Source: Streptomyces sp. Edi2 (lineage in GTDB: Bacteria > Actinomycetota > Actinomycetes > Streptomycetales > Streptomycetaceae). Taken from it: DNA of 64,000 bases. Under the pieces are notes generated by a model. It searched no databases and was not told the origin of the DNA. It saw nothing but the letters and a program-made list of their open reading frames with translations. A program made the position numbers and the translations under genes. The stretch covers positions 7,155,501 through 7,219,500 of the forward strand of contig NZ_JBEJGX010000003.1 of NCBI RefSeq assembly GCF_040253635.1, in the 5' to 3' direction. Positions 18,104 to 27,307 of the stretch are shown in pieces (within the stretch, counting starts at the first letter, position 1; each line of letters opens with the position of its first letter).

Positions 18104-18230
18104 CGGTGATGCCCTCCTCGGATCCGGGTGCCGGACTCCACTGCCCGGCATCGGCCTCCACCGTCGCGTGCCGGGCGGGCCGCGGACATCGCGCCGGGGA
18201 GTGGTCCCTCCGGATCGAAAGGAGTGCCCC

Positions 18231-18254
18231 GGCATCAACCCTTTGGTTGATGCC
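18231..18254. promoter_or_regulatory. candidate operator, perfect 10-base inverted repeat
   Basis: GGCATCAACC-CTTT-GGTTGATGCC lies between the divergent ABC operon (start 18103) and the histidine kinase (start 18288), 33 bases before the kinase GTG. Perfect symmetry and place make it a likely binding site for the adjacent response regulator. Confidence 0.65.
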
Positions 18255-18287
18255 GCAGGTGGGGAGGGCACTTAGCCTGAGGGAGCC

Positions 18288-19589
18288 GTGACCGAAGAAA
18301 CCGCGACCGAAGAAACCGCGACCGAAAACACCACGACCGGGGAATCCGCGACCGGGGAATCCGCGAGCGCCCCCTCCCTCACCCCCGTCCTGAGGGTCCT
18401 GCGCAGCTGTCTGCACCTGCTGGTGGCCGCGCTGCTCGCGCTGGCCTGCGTGCGCGCGGTCGCCGAGCACGCCCCCGCCGCCCCTGCCGTGACCGCCGCC
18501 GCGGCCGCTCTGTTCGCGGTGTACGTGACCGGCCCCCGGCTGCCCCGCCTCCGCAGCTCCACCGGCGCCGCCGCCCTCTGGCTGAGCGTGGTGGCACTGC
18601 TGTGGCTGGTGCTGCTCGCTCTCACCCCGGACGGCGTCTGGCTGGCCTTCCCGCTGTTCTTCGTCCAGCTGCATCTGCTCCCGCTGCGAGGGGGACTGGC
18701 CGCCGTCACGGCCACCACCGCCGCCGCCATCGCCGGATTCGGGCTGCACACCCACACCCTGAGTCTCGGCACGGTGCTCGGTCCCGCCCTGGGCGCCGCC
18801 GTGGCCGTCGCCGTCGTCCTCGGTTACGAGGCCCTCTACCGGGAGAGCGAACAGCGCCGCCGCCTCATCGAGGAGCTCACCGCGGCGCGCAGCGAACTGG
18901 CCGCCGCGGAACACGCCGCCGGGGTGCTCGCCGAACGCGAGCGGCTGGCCCGCGAGATCCACGACACCCTCGCCCAGGGCCTGTCCAGCATCCAGCTGCT
19001 GCTGCGGGCCGCCGAGCGCGCCCTGCCGCGGCAGCCAGGCACCGCCCTGGGCCATGTCCGGCAGGCCCGCACCACCGCCGCCGGCAACCTCGCCGAGGCG
19101 CGCCGCTTCGTCCGTGCGCTGAGCCCGCCCGACCTGGAGGCCGGATCCCTGTCCGCCGCCCTGGAGCGGCTGTGCGCCACCACGGCCCGTACCTCCCCGC
19201 TCGCCGTGCACTGCCAGGTCTCCGGCACGCCCACCGCGCTCCCCACCACGCACGAGGTCGCCCTGCTGCGCATCGCCCAGTCCGCGCTCGCCAACACCGT
19301 GCGGCACGCCGGTGCCGGACGGGCCGAGCTGACCCTCAGCTACATGGACACCGAGGTCGCGCTGGACGTCGTCGACGACGGCGCGGGATTCGTCCCCGCC
19401 GAGGTGCCCGCCCCGGGCTCCGCGGCGGCGGGCGGCAGCGGCTTCGGTCTTGCCGCGATGCGCGCCCGGGCCCGCGCCCTCCAGGGCACCCTCGTCGTGG
19501 AGTCCGCCCCCGGCGAGGGCACCGCGGTCGCCGTCACCCTGCCCTGTCCCGCCGCCCCGCCCGACGCCGCCCTGGAGGCCGCCCCGTGA
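18288..19589 (+). CDS. NarL-type sensor histidine kinase
   Basis: 433 residues from a GTG. The first 25 residues are a Thr/Glu repeat encoded by a 15-base tandem repeat (TEETATEETATENTT). Four to six membrane segments occupy about 33-180, followed by a short coiled linker. HisKA_3 has His225 in EIHDTLAQGLSSIQ. The ATPase part has ANTVRHAGA (N box), VDDGAGF (G1) and GFGLAAMRARA (G2). There is no large external domain, so it may sense the membrane or the neighbouring exporter. The stop overlaps the response regulator start. Confidence 0.9.
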   Translation: MTEETATEETATENTTTGESATGESASAPSLTPVLRVLRSCLHLLVAALLALACVRAVAEHAPAAPAVTAAAAALFAVYVTGPRLPRLRSSTGAAALWLSVVALLWLVLLALTPDGVWLAFPLFFVQLHLLPLRGGLAAVTATTAAAIAGFGLHTHTLSLGTVLGPALGAAVAVAVVLGYEALYRESEQRRRLIEELTAARSELAAAEHAAGVLAERERLAREIHDTLAQGLSSIQLLLRAAERALPRQPGTALGHVRQARTTAAGNLAEARRFVRALSPPDLEAGSLSAALERLCATTARTSPLAVHCQVSGTPTALPTTHEVALLRIAQSALANTVRHAGAGRAELTLSYMDTEVALDVVDDGAGFVPAEVPAPGSAAAGGSGFGLAAMRARARALQGTLVVESAPGEGTAVAVTLPCPAAPPDAALEAAP

Positions 19590-20227
19590 CCGCGACGGAC
19601 ACCCCCGTCCGGCTGCTGCTCGCCGACGACCACCCCGTCGTACGCGCCGGGCTGCGTGCCGTCCTGGAGACCGAGGACGACTTCGAGATCGTCGCCGACG
19701 TCCCGACCGCCGAGCAGGCCGTCGGCCTCGCCGCGCGGCTCGCCGTCGACGTCGTCCTCATGGACCTCCAGTTCGGCGGCCGGATGCTCGGCTCCCAGGC
19801 CACCGCGGAGATCACCGCCCGCCCCGGTGCCCCGCGGGTCCTCGTGCTGACCACGTACGACACCGACGCCGACATCCTCGCCGCCATCGAGGCCGGCGCC
19901 ACCGGTTACCTCCTCAAGGACGCCCCTCCGGAGGAACTGGCGGCCGCGGTCCGCACCGCCGCCGCCGGGAAGTCCGCACTCGCCCCCACGGTCGCGCTGC
20001 GCCTCATGGACCGGATGCGCACCCCCGCCACCGCGCTCTCCCGCCGGGAGACCGAGGTCCTCCAGCTCGTCGCCGACGGTCTGCCGAACGCGGCGATCAG
20101 CAAACAGCTCTTCCTCAGCCAGGCGACCGTCAAGTCCTACCTCGTCCACATCTACGCCAAGCTGGGCGTGGACTCCCGCACCTCCGCGGTCGCCGCCGCC
20201 ACCGCCCGGGGCCTGATCCGCCGCTGA
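19586..20227 (+). CDS. NarL/FixJ-type response regulator
   Basis: 213 residues from the GTG that overlaps the kinase stop (GTGA). The receiver domain has the acidic pair Asp14-Asp15, phospho-acceptor Asp60 (VVLMDLQ), the Thr of LTTYD and Lys in LLKDAP. The LuxR-type helix-turn-helix is SRRETEVLQLVADGLPNAAI...LFLSQATVKSYLVHIYAKLGV. It likely controls the divergent ABC exporter at 16946-18103. Confidence 0.95.
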   Translation: MTATDTPVRLLLADDHPVVRAGLRAVLETEDDFEIVADVPTAEQAVGLAARLAVDVVLMDLQFGGRMLGSQATAEITARPGAPRVLVLTTYDTDADILAAIEAGATGYLLKDAPPEELAAAVRTAAAGKSALAPTVALRLMDRMRTPATALSRRETEVLQLVADGLPNAAISKQLFLSQATVKSYLVHIYAKLGVDSRTSAVAAATARGLIRR

Positions 20228-20376
20228 ACGCCGCGCGCCGGGCCGCATCCCGGACCCGGCCGGGGCCGGCATCCCGCACCCGTCAGGGGTCCACGGACCG
20301 GCACTGTCGGTGCCGGGTGCGAGAATCATGGACAGCACCACCGCTCGCGATGATCGACGATCAGGGAGACCCACCC

Positions 20377-21774
20377 ATGGCACCCGCCATCCCAGCCTCG
20401 ATGGACCGGCCGCACTTCATCGGCATCGGCGGAGCCGGCATGTCGGGCATCGCCAAGATCCTCGCGCAGCGCGGCGCCCAGGTGGCCGGCAGCGACGCGA
20501 AGGACTCCGCGACCGCCCAGGCCCTGCGCTCCCTCGGCGCCACGGTCCACATCGGCCACGCCGCCGGGCACCTGGCCGCGGACGCCACCAGCGTCGTCGT
20601 CTCCTCCGCGATCCGCCCGGACAACCCCGAGCTGGCCGCCGCTCACGAGCGCGGCATCCCGGTGGTCCACCGCTCCGACGCGCTCGCCTCCCTCATGGAC
20701 GGTCTGCGCCCCATCGCCGTCGCCGGCACCCACGGCAAGACGACCACGACCTCCATGCTCGCCGTCTCCCTCGGCGCCCTCGGCCTCAAGCCGTCCTACG
20801 CCATCGGCGGCGACCTCGATGCCCCGGGCTCCAACGCCGAGCACGGCTCCGGCGAGATCTTCGTCGCCGAGGCCGACGAGAGCGACCGCAGCTTCCACAA
20901 GTACGCCCCCGAGGTCGCGATCATCCTCAACGTGGAGCTCGACCACCACGCCAATTACGCCTCGATGGAAGAGATCTACGAGTCCTTCGAGACCTTCGTC
21001 GGCCGCATCCGCCCCGGCGGCACCCTGGTCATCGCCGCCGACCACCCCGGCGCTCGCGAGCTGAGCGAGCGGATCTCCGGCCGCTACGACATCGAGGTCG
21101 TCACCTACGGCGAGTCCGCGGACGCCGACGTCCGCATCCTCAAGGTCAACCCCCGCGGAATGACCAGCGATGTCACCGTCACCCTCACCAGCGGCAAGAT
21201 CCTCACCTTCACGGTCTCCGTCCCGGGCCGCCACTACGCCCACAACGCCGTCGCCGCCCTGGCCGCCGGCGTCGCCCTGGGCCTTGCGCCGCACAACCTC
21301 GCCTCCGCGCTCGGCAAGTACACCGGCGTCAAGCGCCGCCTCCAGCTCAAGGGCGAGGCGGCCGGCGTCCAGGTCATCGACTCCTACGCCCACCACCCCA
21401 CGGAGATGACCGCCGACCTGGAGGCCATCCGCGGCGCCGCCGACGGCTCCCGGGTGCTGGTCGTCTTCCAGCCGCACCTCTTCTCCCGCACCCAGGAGCT
21501 GGGCACCGAGATGGGCCAGGCGCTCGCCCTCGCCGATGCCTCCGTCGTCCTGGACATCTACCCGGCCCGCGAGGACCCGATCCCGGGCATCACCAGCGCC
21601 CTGATCATCGATGCCGCGCGCACCGCAGGCGCCGACGTCACCCCCGAGAGCGACCAGGCCGCCGTCCCGGAGGTCATCGCAGGAATGGCGAAGCCCGGTG
21701 ACCTTGTTCTCACCATGGGCGCGGGCGATGTGACCGACCTCGGCCCCGCCATCCTGTCCCGCCTGGGCAGCTGA
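20377..21774 (+). CDS. murC: UDP-N-acetylmuramate-L-alanine ligase
   Basis: 465 residues from the ATG at 20377 with an AGGGAG ribosome site. It has the Mur ligase order: N-terminal UDP-binding GIGGAGMSGIAKIL (16-29), ATP loop GTHGKTTTT (117-125), central NVELDHHANY, and C-terminal VIDSYAHHPTEM and VVFQPHLFSRT. MurC adds L-Ala to UDP-MurNAc in the cytoplasm. Here it lies outside the dcw cluster and 17 bases before msrB. The sequence is a full-length, apparently active MurC. Confidence 0.95.
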   Translation: MAPAIPASMDRPHFIGIGGAGMSGIAKILAQRGAQVAGSDAKDSATAQALRSLGATVHIGHAAGHLAADATSVVVSSAIRPDNPELAAAHERGIPVVHRSDALASLMDGLRPIAVAGTHGKTTTTSMLAVSLGALGLKPSYAIGGDLDAPGSNAEHGSGEIFVAEADESDRSFHKYAPEVAIILNVELDHHANYASMEEIYESFETFVGRIRPGGTLVIAADHPGARELSERISGRYDIEVVTYGESADADVRILKVNPRGMTSDVTVTLTSGKILTFTVSVPGRHYAHNAVAALAAGVALGLAPHNLASALGKYTGVKRRLQLKGEAAGVQVIDSYAHHPTEMTADLEAIRGAADGSRVLVVFQPHLFSRTQELGTEMGQALALADASVVLDIYPAREDPIPGITSALIIDAARTAGADVTPESDQAAVPEVIAGMAKPGDLVLTMGAGDVTDLGPAILSRLGS

Positions 21775-21791
21775 GCTGAGGAGGACCCCAG

Positions 21792-22199
21792 ATGCCGTAC
21801 GAGATCGACAAGCCCGACGAGCAGTGGCGCGCCGAGCTGACCCCCGCCGAGTACCAGGTGCTCCGCCAGGCCGGCACCGAGCCCGCCTTCGTCGGTGAGT
21901 ACACCGACACCAAGACCGAGGGCGTCTACTCCTGCCGCGCCTGCGGCGCCGAGCTCTTCCGCTCCGACACCAAATTCGAGAGCCACTGCGGCTGGCCGTC
22001 CTTCTACGACCCCAAGGACTCCGCTGCCGTCGAGCTCATCGAGGACCGCACCCACGGCATGGTCCGCACGGAGGTCCGCTGTACCCGCTGCGGCTCCCAC
22101 CTGGGCCACGTCTTCGAGGGCGAGGGCTACCCGACCCCCACCGACCAGCGGTACTGCATCAACTCGATCTCGCTGCGGCTGAGCCCGGACGAGCAGTGA
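21792..22199 (+). CDS. msrB: peptide-methionine (R)-S-oxide reductase
   Basis: 135 residues. Zinc cysteines are Cys48, Cys51, Cys97 and Cys100 (CRAC, CTRC), the substrate loop is HCGWPSF, and the catalytic Cys122 lies in RYCINSISL. It reduces the R form of methionine sulfoxide. A GAGGA ribosome site precedes the ATG, and the gene probably shares a transcript with murC. Confidence 0.95.
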   Translation: MPYEIDKPDEQWRAELTPAEYQVLRQAGTEPAFVGEYTDTKTEGVYSCRACGAELFRSDTKFESHCGWPSFYDPKDSAAVELIEDRTHGMVRTEVRCTRCGSHLGHVFEGEGYPTPTDQRYCINSISLRLSPDEQ

Positions 22200-22297
22200 G
22201 CGGTGCGCCGGACGGCAGGTAGCGGACGCGCCCCCGGGGTGCTGAGCCGGCGGACCGCGGTGGGTCGTCCTGGTCCGGTCGCTGCCGGGTGGCCTGA

Positions 22298-23581
22298 TCA
22301 CCGGCAGGTGAGTTCGGGGTCGCCCCAGTCGGCGTGGTCGGAGTCGTTGCCGTTGCCGCCGTCGGTGACCACGAGGCGCAGTTGGCTGCCGCCGGAAAGG
22401 TCTGCGGTGAGGCGCTTCGCGGGCTGGTCGACCGTCATCAGGCCGCTGTCGGCGACCTGGGTGCCGTCCCGGTAGACCTGGAAGACCACGGAGCCGTTCG
22501 CGCTCACCTCGTCGTCGAGGCCGACGTCCACGGTGAGGGCGGAGCAGGAGCCGCCGAGGTCGTAGGTGACCTCGTCGTAGGCGTGCGCGCCCAGTCCCTG
22601 GGAGTAGGTGGCTCCCTGGATGGTGAGGGGATGTCCGTCGATGCTGCTGTCCTGCCTGAACGGCGCGAAGCTGTATTTCTGGGAGCTCCACGGCCGGTTG
22701 CCCAGCGGCACTTTGTGACCGTTCGGCGGTGTGTCCGCGGGACCGGGGCGGGTCGAGTGCGACGGCTTCGCCGGCGACGAGGGCCGGGAGCTCGGGTGCT
22801 TCGGCTTCTTGCTGTGCGTGGGGGACGGGGAGCTCGACGGCGATCGGGAAGCGGTCGCGGAGCTCCTGGCGGACGCCGACGGCGGCTGGCCCGTGGCGGG
22901 GGCCGAAGAGTGGTCCGACCGGTCGCGGTGCCCGGCCGCGGCATCGCCGCGCTCCGGACCGAACAGGGGGCCGACGGATATGGCGACGCCGGCCAGGACG
23001 GCCACGGCGACTGCGAGCACGGTGATCCGCGCCGGTGAGAACCGCGCCCGCCGGGGCTTGTCCGGCGCGTCGGGCGAGACCGTCCCCGAGAAGCTCATGC
23101 CGGCCGTGGACGCGCCGCCGGCGCCGGACGGCCGGGCGCCGCCGGCGGGGCCGGGGCCTTGTGCCGGCTGGGCGGCCAGCCAGGACGCGAAGTCGTCACG
23201 CAGCTCGGTGTTCCGGGCCGTGCGGTGCCAGGCGGCGGCGGTATGGCGTACCGCCGCGAGCAGGGCGGCCCGCCAGGGCGGATCGTCACCCTCGTCCGGG
23301 CCGGGGGAGTGCAGGACGTGGTTGATGGACTCCTTCGCCAGATCCGCCGAGGCCTGGGACGAGCGGCAGCAGTCACGGGCGTAGGCCAGCACGGCCGCGT
23401 AGTGCCGTTGGTGGAACTCGTTGAGGGCTATCTGGCCCGTCCGGGCCGTGCCGTCCGGAGCCGGTGTGCCGAACGGAGTGTCCGCCGCCCGGTCGCCGGA
23501 CAGGGATGCCGCACGGATGCGCCGGACCAGCTCGGTATCGGAGGGTGCTGTCCCACCGGTGGTGTCGCAGTGCTCTTGCAT
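22298..23581 (-). CDS. sigma-factor-like/NPCBM fusion membrane protein
   Basis: 427 residues. The N-terminus (SDTELVRRIRAASLSGDRAA...LNEFHQRHYAAVLAYARDCC) resembles region 2 of ECF sigma factors, but no sigma region 4 follows. A single membrane segment lies near residue 190 (ITVLAVAVAVLAGVAISVG), then a Ser/Pro/Lys-rich linker of about 80 residues, then a C-terminal NPCBM/NEW2-type carbohydrate-binding module (PWSSQKYSFAPF, TYSQGLGAHAYDEVTYDLGG, ADSGLMTVDQPAK). The orientation puts the sugar-binding module outside and the sigma-like part inside. Function is unknown. Confidence 0.8.
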   Translation of the reverse strand: MQEHCDTTGGTAPSDTELVRRIRAASLSGDRAADTPFGTPAPDGTARTGQIALNEFHQRHYAAVLAYARDCCRSSQASADLAKESINHVLHSPGPDEGDDPPWRAALLAAVRHTAAAWHRTARNTELRDDFASWLAAQPAQGPGPAGGARPSGAGGASTAGMSFSGTVSPDAPDKPRRARFSPARITVLAVAVAVLAGVAISVGPLFGPERGDAAAGHRDRSDHSSAPATGQPPSASARSSATASRSPSSSPSPTHSKKPKHPSSRPSSPAKPSHSTRPGPADTPPNGHKVPLGNRPWSSQKYSFAPFRQDSSIDGHPLTIQGATYSQGLGAHAYDEVTYDLGGSCSALTVDVGLDDEVSANGSVVFQVYRDGTQVADSGLMTVDQPAKRLTADLSGGSQLRLVVTDGGNGNDSDHADWGDPELTCR

Positions 23582-23712
23582 GAGTGGGCTAATGACCCTT
23601 CAACGTCCTGACGGGCCATGAAAAATACCGCAAGCAGGACGGGTATCCGGCGGCCGGTGCGTCGTTCGGCACCGGATGGGCCGCGGGCGGCCGGCCCCCG
23701 CGGCCCGCCCCG

Positions 23713-24372
23713 TCACCTCATTTCCACGATTGCCGTCACCACCAGCCCGGACCCGATGAGCCACCCGCCGCTGAAGGCGGTCAGCTCCCTGCCGTCGATC
23801 ACCGGGCCGGGGACGAGGAGTTGGGCGGTGAAGGTGGCGTCCGACGGGTCGAGGGTGAGGAGCGCGTCCTCGAAGCCGAGCCAGCGGTGGGTGAGGGGGT
23901 ACCACGCCTTGTAGACGGACTCCTTCGCGCTGAACACCAGGCGGTCCCAGCAGACTTCGGGCTGGGCGCCGGCCAGCCGGCGCAGCTGGGTGCGTTCCTC
24001 GGGCAGGGTGATGAGGTCGATCACGCCGGGATCGTCCACGGGCAGATGGGGTTCGGCGTCCAGGCCGACGGTCCGTACGTCCGCGGAGCGGGCCACGGCG
24101 GCGGCGCGGTAGCCGGCGCAATGCGTCATGGCGCCCACGATGCCCGCCGGCCACAGCGGCTCCCGTTTGGGGCCGGGGAGCAGGGGCGCCGGGGCGATGC
24201 CCAGTTCGGACAGTGCGCTGCGGGCGCAGCGGCGTACGGTGCCGAACTCCTTCTGGCGCTTGGGCACGGCGCCGGACACCAGCGCCCACTCCTCGGGATA
24301 CATCTCGGCCACCGGGGCGTCGTCAAAGGCCTCGGCGGTCACGACCGGGGCCGGCAGCAGTTTGTCGATCAC
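23713..24372 (-). CDS. 4'-phosphopantetheinyl transferase, EntD/Sfp superfamily
   Basis: 219 residues from the GTG at 24372, overlapping the upstream metallophosphoesterase stop. Family motifs are GAMTHCAGYRAAAV, VGLDAEPH (metal Asp and Glu) and WDRLVFSAKESVYKAWYP. It transfers phosphopantetheine from CoA to carrier proteins of fatty acid, polyketide or peptide synthases. No synthase gene is in the window, so it probably serves several pathways in trans. Confidence 0.95.
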   Translation of the reverse strand: MIDKLLPAPVVTAEAFDDAPVAEMYPEEWALVSGAVPKRQKEFGTVRRCARSALSELGIAPAPLLPGPKREPLWPAGIVGAMTHCAGYRAAAVARSADVRTVGLDAEPHLPVDDPGVIDLITLPEERTQLRRLAGAQPEVCWDRLVFSAKESVYKAWYPLTHRWLGFEDALLTLDPSDATFTAQLLVPGPVIDGRELTAFSGGWLIGSGLVVTAIVEMR

Positions 24373-25331
24373 GCGGGGGTCCCGGTGGTTCCGGCGGCGA
24401 CGGGGGCGGGCGCGGGCAGGATCCGGACCGGCCGGCCCGGTGCGCGGGAGCGGCGCTGCCACTCCCGCGGATAGCCGAGCGACACCTCCTGATGGGGTAC
24501 GCCGTCGCAGACCAGCAGCCGCGGGATGTGGAGGTGGCCGTAGACCACCGTGGCGGCACGGAACCGGCGCGGCCAGTCGGCGGTCGCCTCGGTGCCGCAC
24601 CACAGCGCGAAATCCGGGTACCACAGGGGAGCGGTGGGCTCGCGCACCACCGGCCAGTGGTTGACGAGCACCGTGGGCATCTCCGGTGGCAGGGCGGCGA
24701 GCCTGGCCTCGGTGGCGGCCACCCGCGCCTGGCACCACGCCTCCCGCGTCGGATACGGGTCGGGGTGCAGGAAGTGCTCGTCGGTGCAGACCACTCCGGC
24801 CTCCACCGCCTGTGCGAGCGCCGCTTCCTTGGACGTCGTGCCCGGCTGCCGGAAGGTGTAGTCGTAGAGGAGGAAGAGCGGTGCGATGACGGCCGGGCCG
24901 CCGGCGCCCTCCCAGACCGGATACGGGTCCTCGGGGGTGAGGACGCCCAACTCGCGGCAGATCTCCACCAGATGCTCATAGCGCGCCACGCCGCGCAGCT
25001 GCACCGGGTCCTGCTCCGGCGTCCACAGCTCGTGATTGCCGGGCACCCAGATCACCTTGGCGAACCGGCTGCTGAGCAGGGTGAGCGCCCAGCGGATGTC
25101 GGAGACGTACTCGCCGACGTCGCCGGCGACCAGCAGCCAGTCGTCGTCGGACTCCGGTCTTAAGCCCTCGACGATGTCGCGGTTCTCCTGGTAGCGGACG
25201 TGCAGATCGCTGACGGCCACCAGGGTGCCGCGGTGGCCGCTGCCTTGGGGGGAGCCGGGAGCGGGTGTGGGGGCGGTTGTGGGGGTGCTCCCGGCGGCGC
25301 CGGGAGGGAGGGTGCGGATCTCGTAGGTCAC
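24369..25331 (-). CDS. calcineurin-like metallophosphoesterase
   Basis: 320 residues from the GTG at 25331. Metal-binding motifs in order are VAVSDLHVRYQEN (D.H), LLVAGDVGEYV (GD), VPGNHELW (GNH), VLVNHWPV and YGHLHIP (GH.H). It overlaps the phosphopantetheinyl transferase by four bases. This pair is common in Streptomyces as I recall and could couple carrier-protein activation with turnover of a phospho-compound; that link is inferred. Confidence 0.9.
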   Translation of the reverse strand: MTYEIRTLPPGAAGSTPTTAPTPAPGSPQGSGHRGTLVAVSDLHVRYQENRDIVEGLRPESDDDWLLVAGDVGEYVSDIRWALTLLSSRFAKVIWVPGNHELWTPEQDPVQLRGVARYEHLVEICRELGVLTPEDPYPVWEGAGGPAVIAPLFLLYDYTFRQPGTTSKEAALAQAVEAGVVCTDEHFLHPDPYPTREAWCQARVAATEARLAALPPEMPTVLVNHWPVVREPTAPLWYPDFALWCGTEATADWPRRFRAATVVYGHLHIPRLLVCDGVPHQEVSLGYPREWQRRSRAPGRPVRILPAPAPVAAGTTGTPA

Positions 25332-25420
25332 CCCCGAAGTAAAGACGGTACGGGGGAGAGAGTGAAGGGCGGCCCGGGTGGCGGGGCTCCGCGTCACCGG
25401 CCTGGCGGTGGGGATCCGCG

Positions 25421-27289
25421 TCACCGGCCGCGCGGTGGGGGAGCGGGCCGGCCGCCGGACCCGCCGGCCCCGGAGCCGATGGACCCGCCGGGCCTGCCGG
25501 ACCCGCCGGGCTTGCCGGACCCGCCGAGATTGCCGGAACCGCCGGGCCTGCCGGTCCCGCCGGACGGGGCGCTGCCGCCGCGGATACGGGTGGCCAGCCA
25601 GAGGTCGAAGCGGTCGTCGGGGTCGTCGAGGCGGCGGCCGGTGAGGTCCATGGCCTTGTCGAGGCGGTTGCGCACGGTGTGCCGGTGGACGCCGAGCCGC
25701 CGGCTGGTGGCGTCCCACGCGCCGCCGGTCTCCAGCCAGGCCGCGAGGGTGGCGATCAGCTCCTCGCCGTGGTCCGCGAGGTCGAGCGGGCCGAGCACGG
25801 CGTCGGCGTAGCCGTGCAGCGTACTGCGGTCGCCCAGGTCGAGCAGCAGCCGGCTGGCCTGGCTCTGCCGGGCCTCCGCGGGCTCGTTGCCCGCCCTGCT
25901 GACGGCGAGCAGCCCGGCCGCCTGGCGCAGCGACACCCGGACCGCTTCGGGGGCGGTGGCCGGCCCGATCCCGGCCGGGCAGCGCGGGGCGAAGCGGGCG
26001 AGCACTTCGCGGATGTCCAGCTCCTCACCCACCACCGCCTCGATGACCGCGCCCGGCGCCCCGTCCACGACCCTGACCAGGCCGCCGGGCACCGCCAGCG
26101 CCAGATCGGCGGCCATCTCCTGCGCGGCGCCGTCGGCGGGCCGGGTTCCGTCTGCGGGCTGGGTCCTGTCCGCGGACCCGTTTCCGCCCGCGGACTCGGT
26201 CTCGTCCATGGGCGCGGTCCCGGTTGTCGACCCGTGTCCGTTCCCCGTTCCCGTTCCCGCTCCCGATCCCGCTCCCGTTCCACTTCCGGTTGCGGCTGAC
26301 GCGGTGCGCGCTGCCGTATGGCCCCCCGGGGCGTCCTCCGCGGCCACCACGACCCCCCGCACCCGCTCGGCCGTCAGTCCCACCGAGCGCAGCATGTCCC
26401 GGGCCCGGTCGGCGGACGGATCCTCGTCGGCCAGCAGCTCCGACAGCAGCGCCGACCGGCGGCGGCGCTCCGGCTCATCGCGGAGATGGCGGCGCTCCAG
26501 CTCCAGCGAGAGCAGCGAGACCAGGCCCGGTACGACCGAACGGGCGGCGTCGTCCAGCCGGCCGGTGAGCAGCAGCAGTCCGCGCAGCCGCCGCGCGCCC
26601 AGCGGCTGCACCTCCAGCTGCTGCCCCGCGGCCGTGCTGGACGCGCTGCCGCGCAGTCCCCGCGCGGCGACCCGGTCCAGCAGCTCGTGTGCCTGCGCCG
26701 GCAGGGGCCGCGACTCGCGCTCGCTGGTGGCGAGCAGCCGTCCGAGCGGGTCGAGCACCGCCGCGCTCACGCCGGTGGCGGCCGCCCACTCCGCCAGCAT
26801 CGGCCGCAGCCCGTCGCCGGTCGCCGCGGCGGTCAGCCGGCGCTGGGTCGCGAACGCCCGCTGCAGCAGCGCGCGCTGTTCGTCGGCCCGTGCGTCGAAG
26901 ACCGCCTTGGTGACGGCGATGAACGGCACCTCGTCGGGCACCGTCAGCAGCGGCAGACCGGCCTCCTCGGCTGCTCGCACCAGTGGCTCGGGCGCCTCCT
27001 GGTACGGCAGTCCCTGCCCCAGCCCGAGCGCCAGACAGGCCGCCCCGCCCTCGGCCGCGTCCCGGACGTACGCCCGGCAGGCGGCCGGCTCCATCGGCAG
27101 CAACAGGCCGATGGTCATGAGGAGTTCGCCGCCCTGCAGCCACTTCCCCGGCGTCGGCAGGTCCGAGACCGTCGCCGCTTCGATGGTGCGGGCCAGCTGC
27201 TGCGGCGGCACGTCGTAGGTGACCGACAGGCGGAGATCGGGCCGGGCCAGCAGATCGGAGAGATGCAGGGGCATGGACACAGTGTCCAT
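25421..27289 (-). CDS. PucR-family transcriptional regulator
   Basis: 622 residues if it starts at 27289 (MDTVSMPLHL); an ATG at 27274 and one at 27328 are also possible. Domains: a PucR N-terminal domain (about 5-125: LLARPDL, LPTPGKWLQGGELLMTIGLLL), a central GAF-like part, and a C-terminal PucR helix-turn-helix (AAWLETGGAWDATSRRLGVHRHTVRNRLDKAMDL). Two low-complexity stretches are odd: a Gly/Thr/Ser insert near residues 330-375 encoded by hexamer repeats, and a Gly-rich tail of about 50 residues. The family often controls purine, amino acid or fatty acid use. Confidence 0.85.
   Translation of the reverse strand: MDTVSMPLHLSDLLARPDLRLSVTYDVPPQQLARTIEAATVSDLPTPGKWLQGGELLMTIGLLLPMEPAACRAYVRDAAEGGAACLALGLGQGLPYQEAPEPLVRAAEEAGLPLLTVPDEVPFIAVTKAVFDARADEQRALLQRAFATQRRLTAAATGDGLRPMLAEWAAATGVSAAVLDPLGRLLATSERESRPLPAQAHELLDRVAARGLRGSASSTAAGQQLEVQPLGARRLRGLLLLTGRLDDAARSVVPGLVSLLSLELERRHLRDEPERRRRSALLSELLADEDPSADRARDMLRSVGLTAERVRGVVVAAEDAPGGHTAARTASAATGSGTGAGSGAGTGTGNGHGSTTGTAPMDETESAGGNGSADRTQPADGTRPADGAAQEMAADLALAVPGGLVRVVDGAPGAVIEAVVGEELDIREVLARFAPRCPAGIGPATAPEAVRVSLRQAAGLLAVSRAGNEPAEARQSQASRLLLDLGDRSTLHGYADAVLGPLDLADHGEELIATLAAWLETGGAWDATSRRLGVHRHTVRNRLDKAMDLTGRRLDDPDDRFDLWLATRIRGGSAPSGGTGRPGGSGNLGGSGKPGGSGRPGGSIGSGAGGSGGRPAPPPRGR
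26232..26296. repeat. hexamer microsatellite inside the PucR gene
   Basis: Repeats of CCCGTT, CCCGCT and CCCGAT encode a GSGTGAGSGAGTGTGNG-like linker. It may vary in copy number between strains. Confidence 0.75.
27273..27289. promoter_or_regulatory. palindrome spanning the two candidate PucR start codons
   Basis: ATGGACAC-A-GTGTCCAT is a perfect 8-base palindrome with a one-base centre. Read on the minus strand, it begins with one candidate ATG (27289) and ends with the other near 27274. It may be an autoregulatory site. Confidence 0.55.
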
Positions 27290-27307
27290 CAGTTGCCAAG
27301 AGAATGG

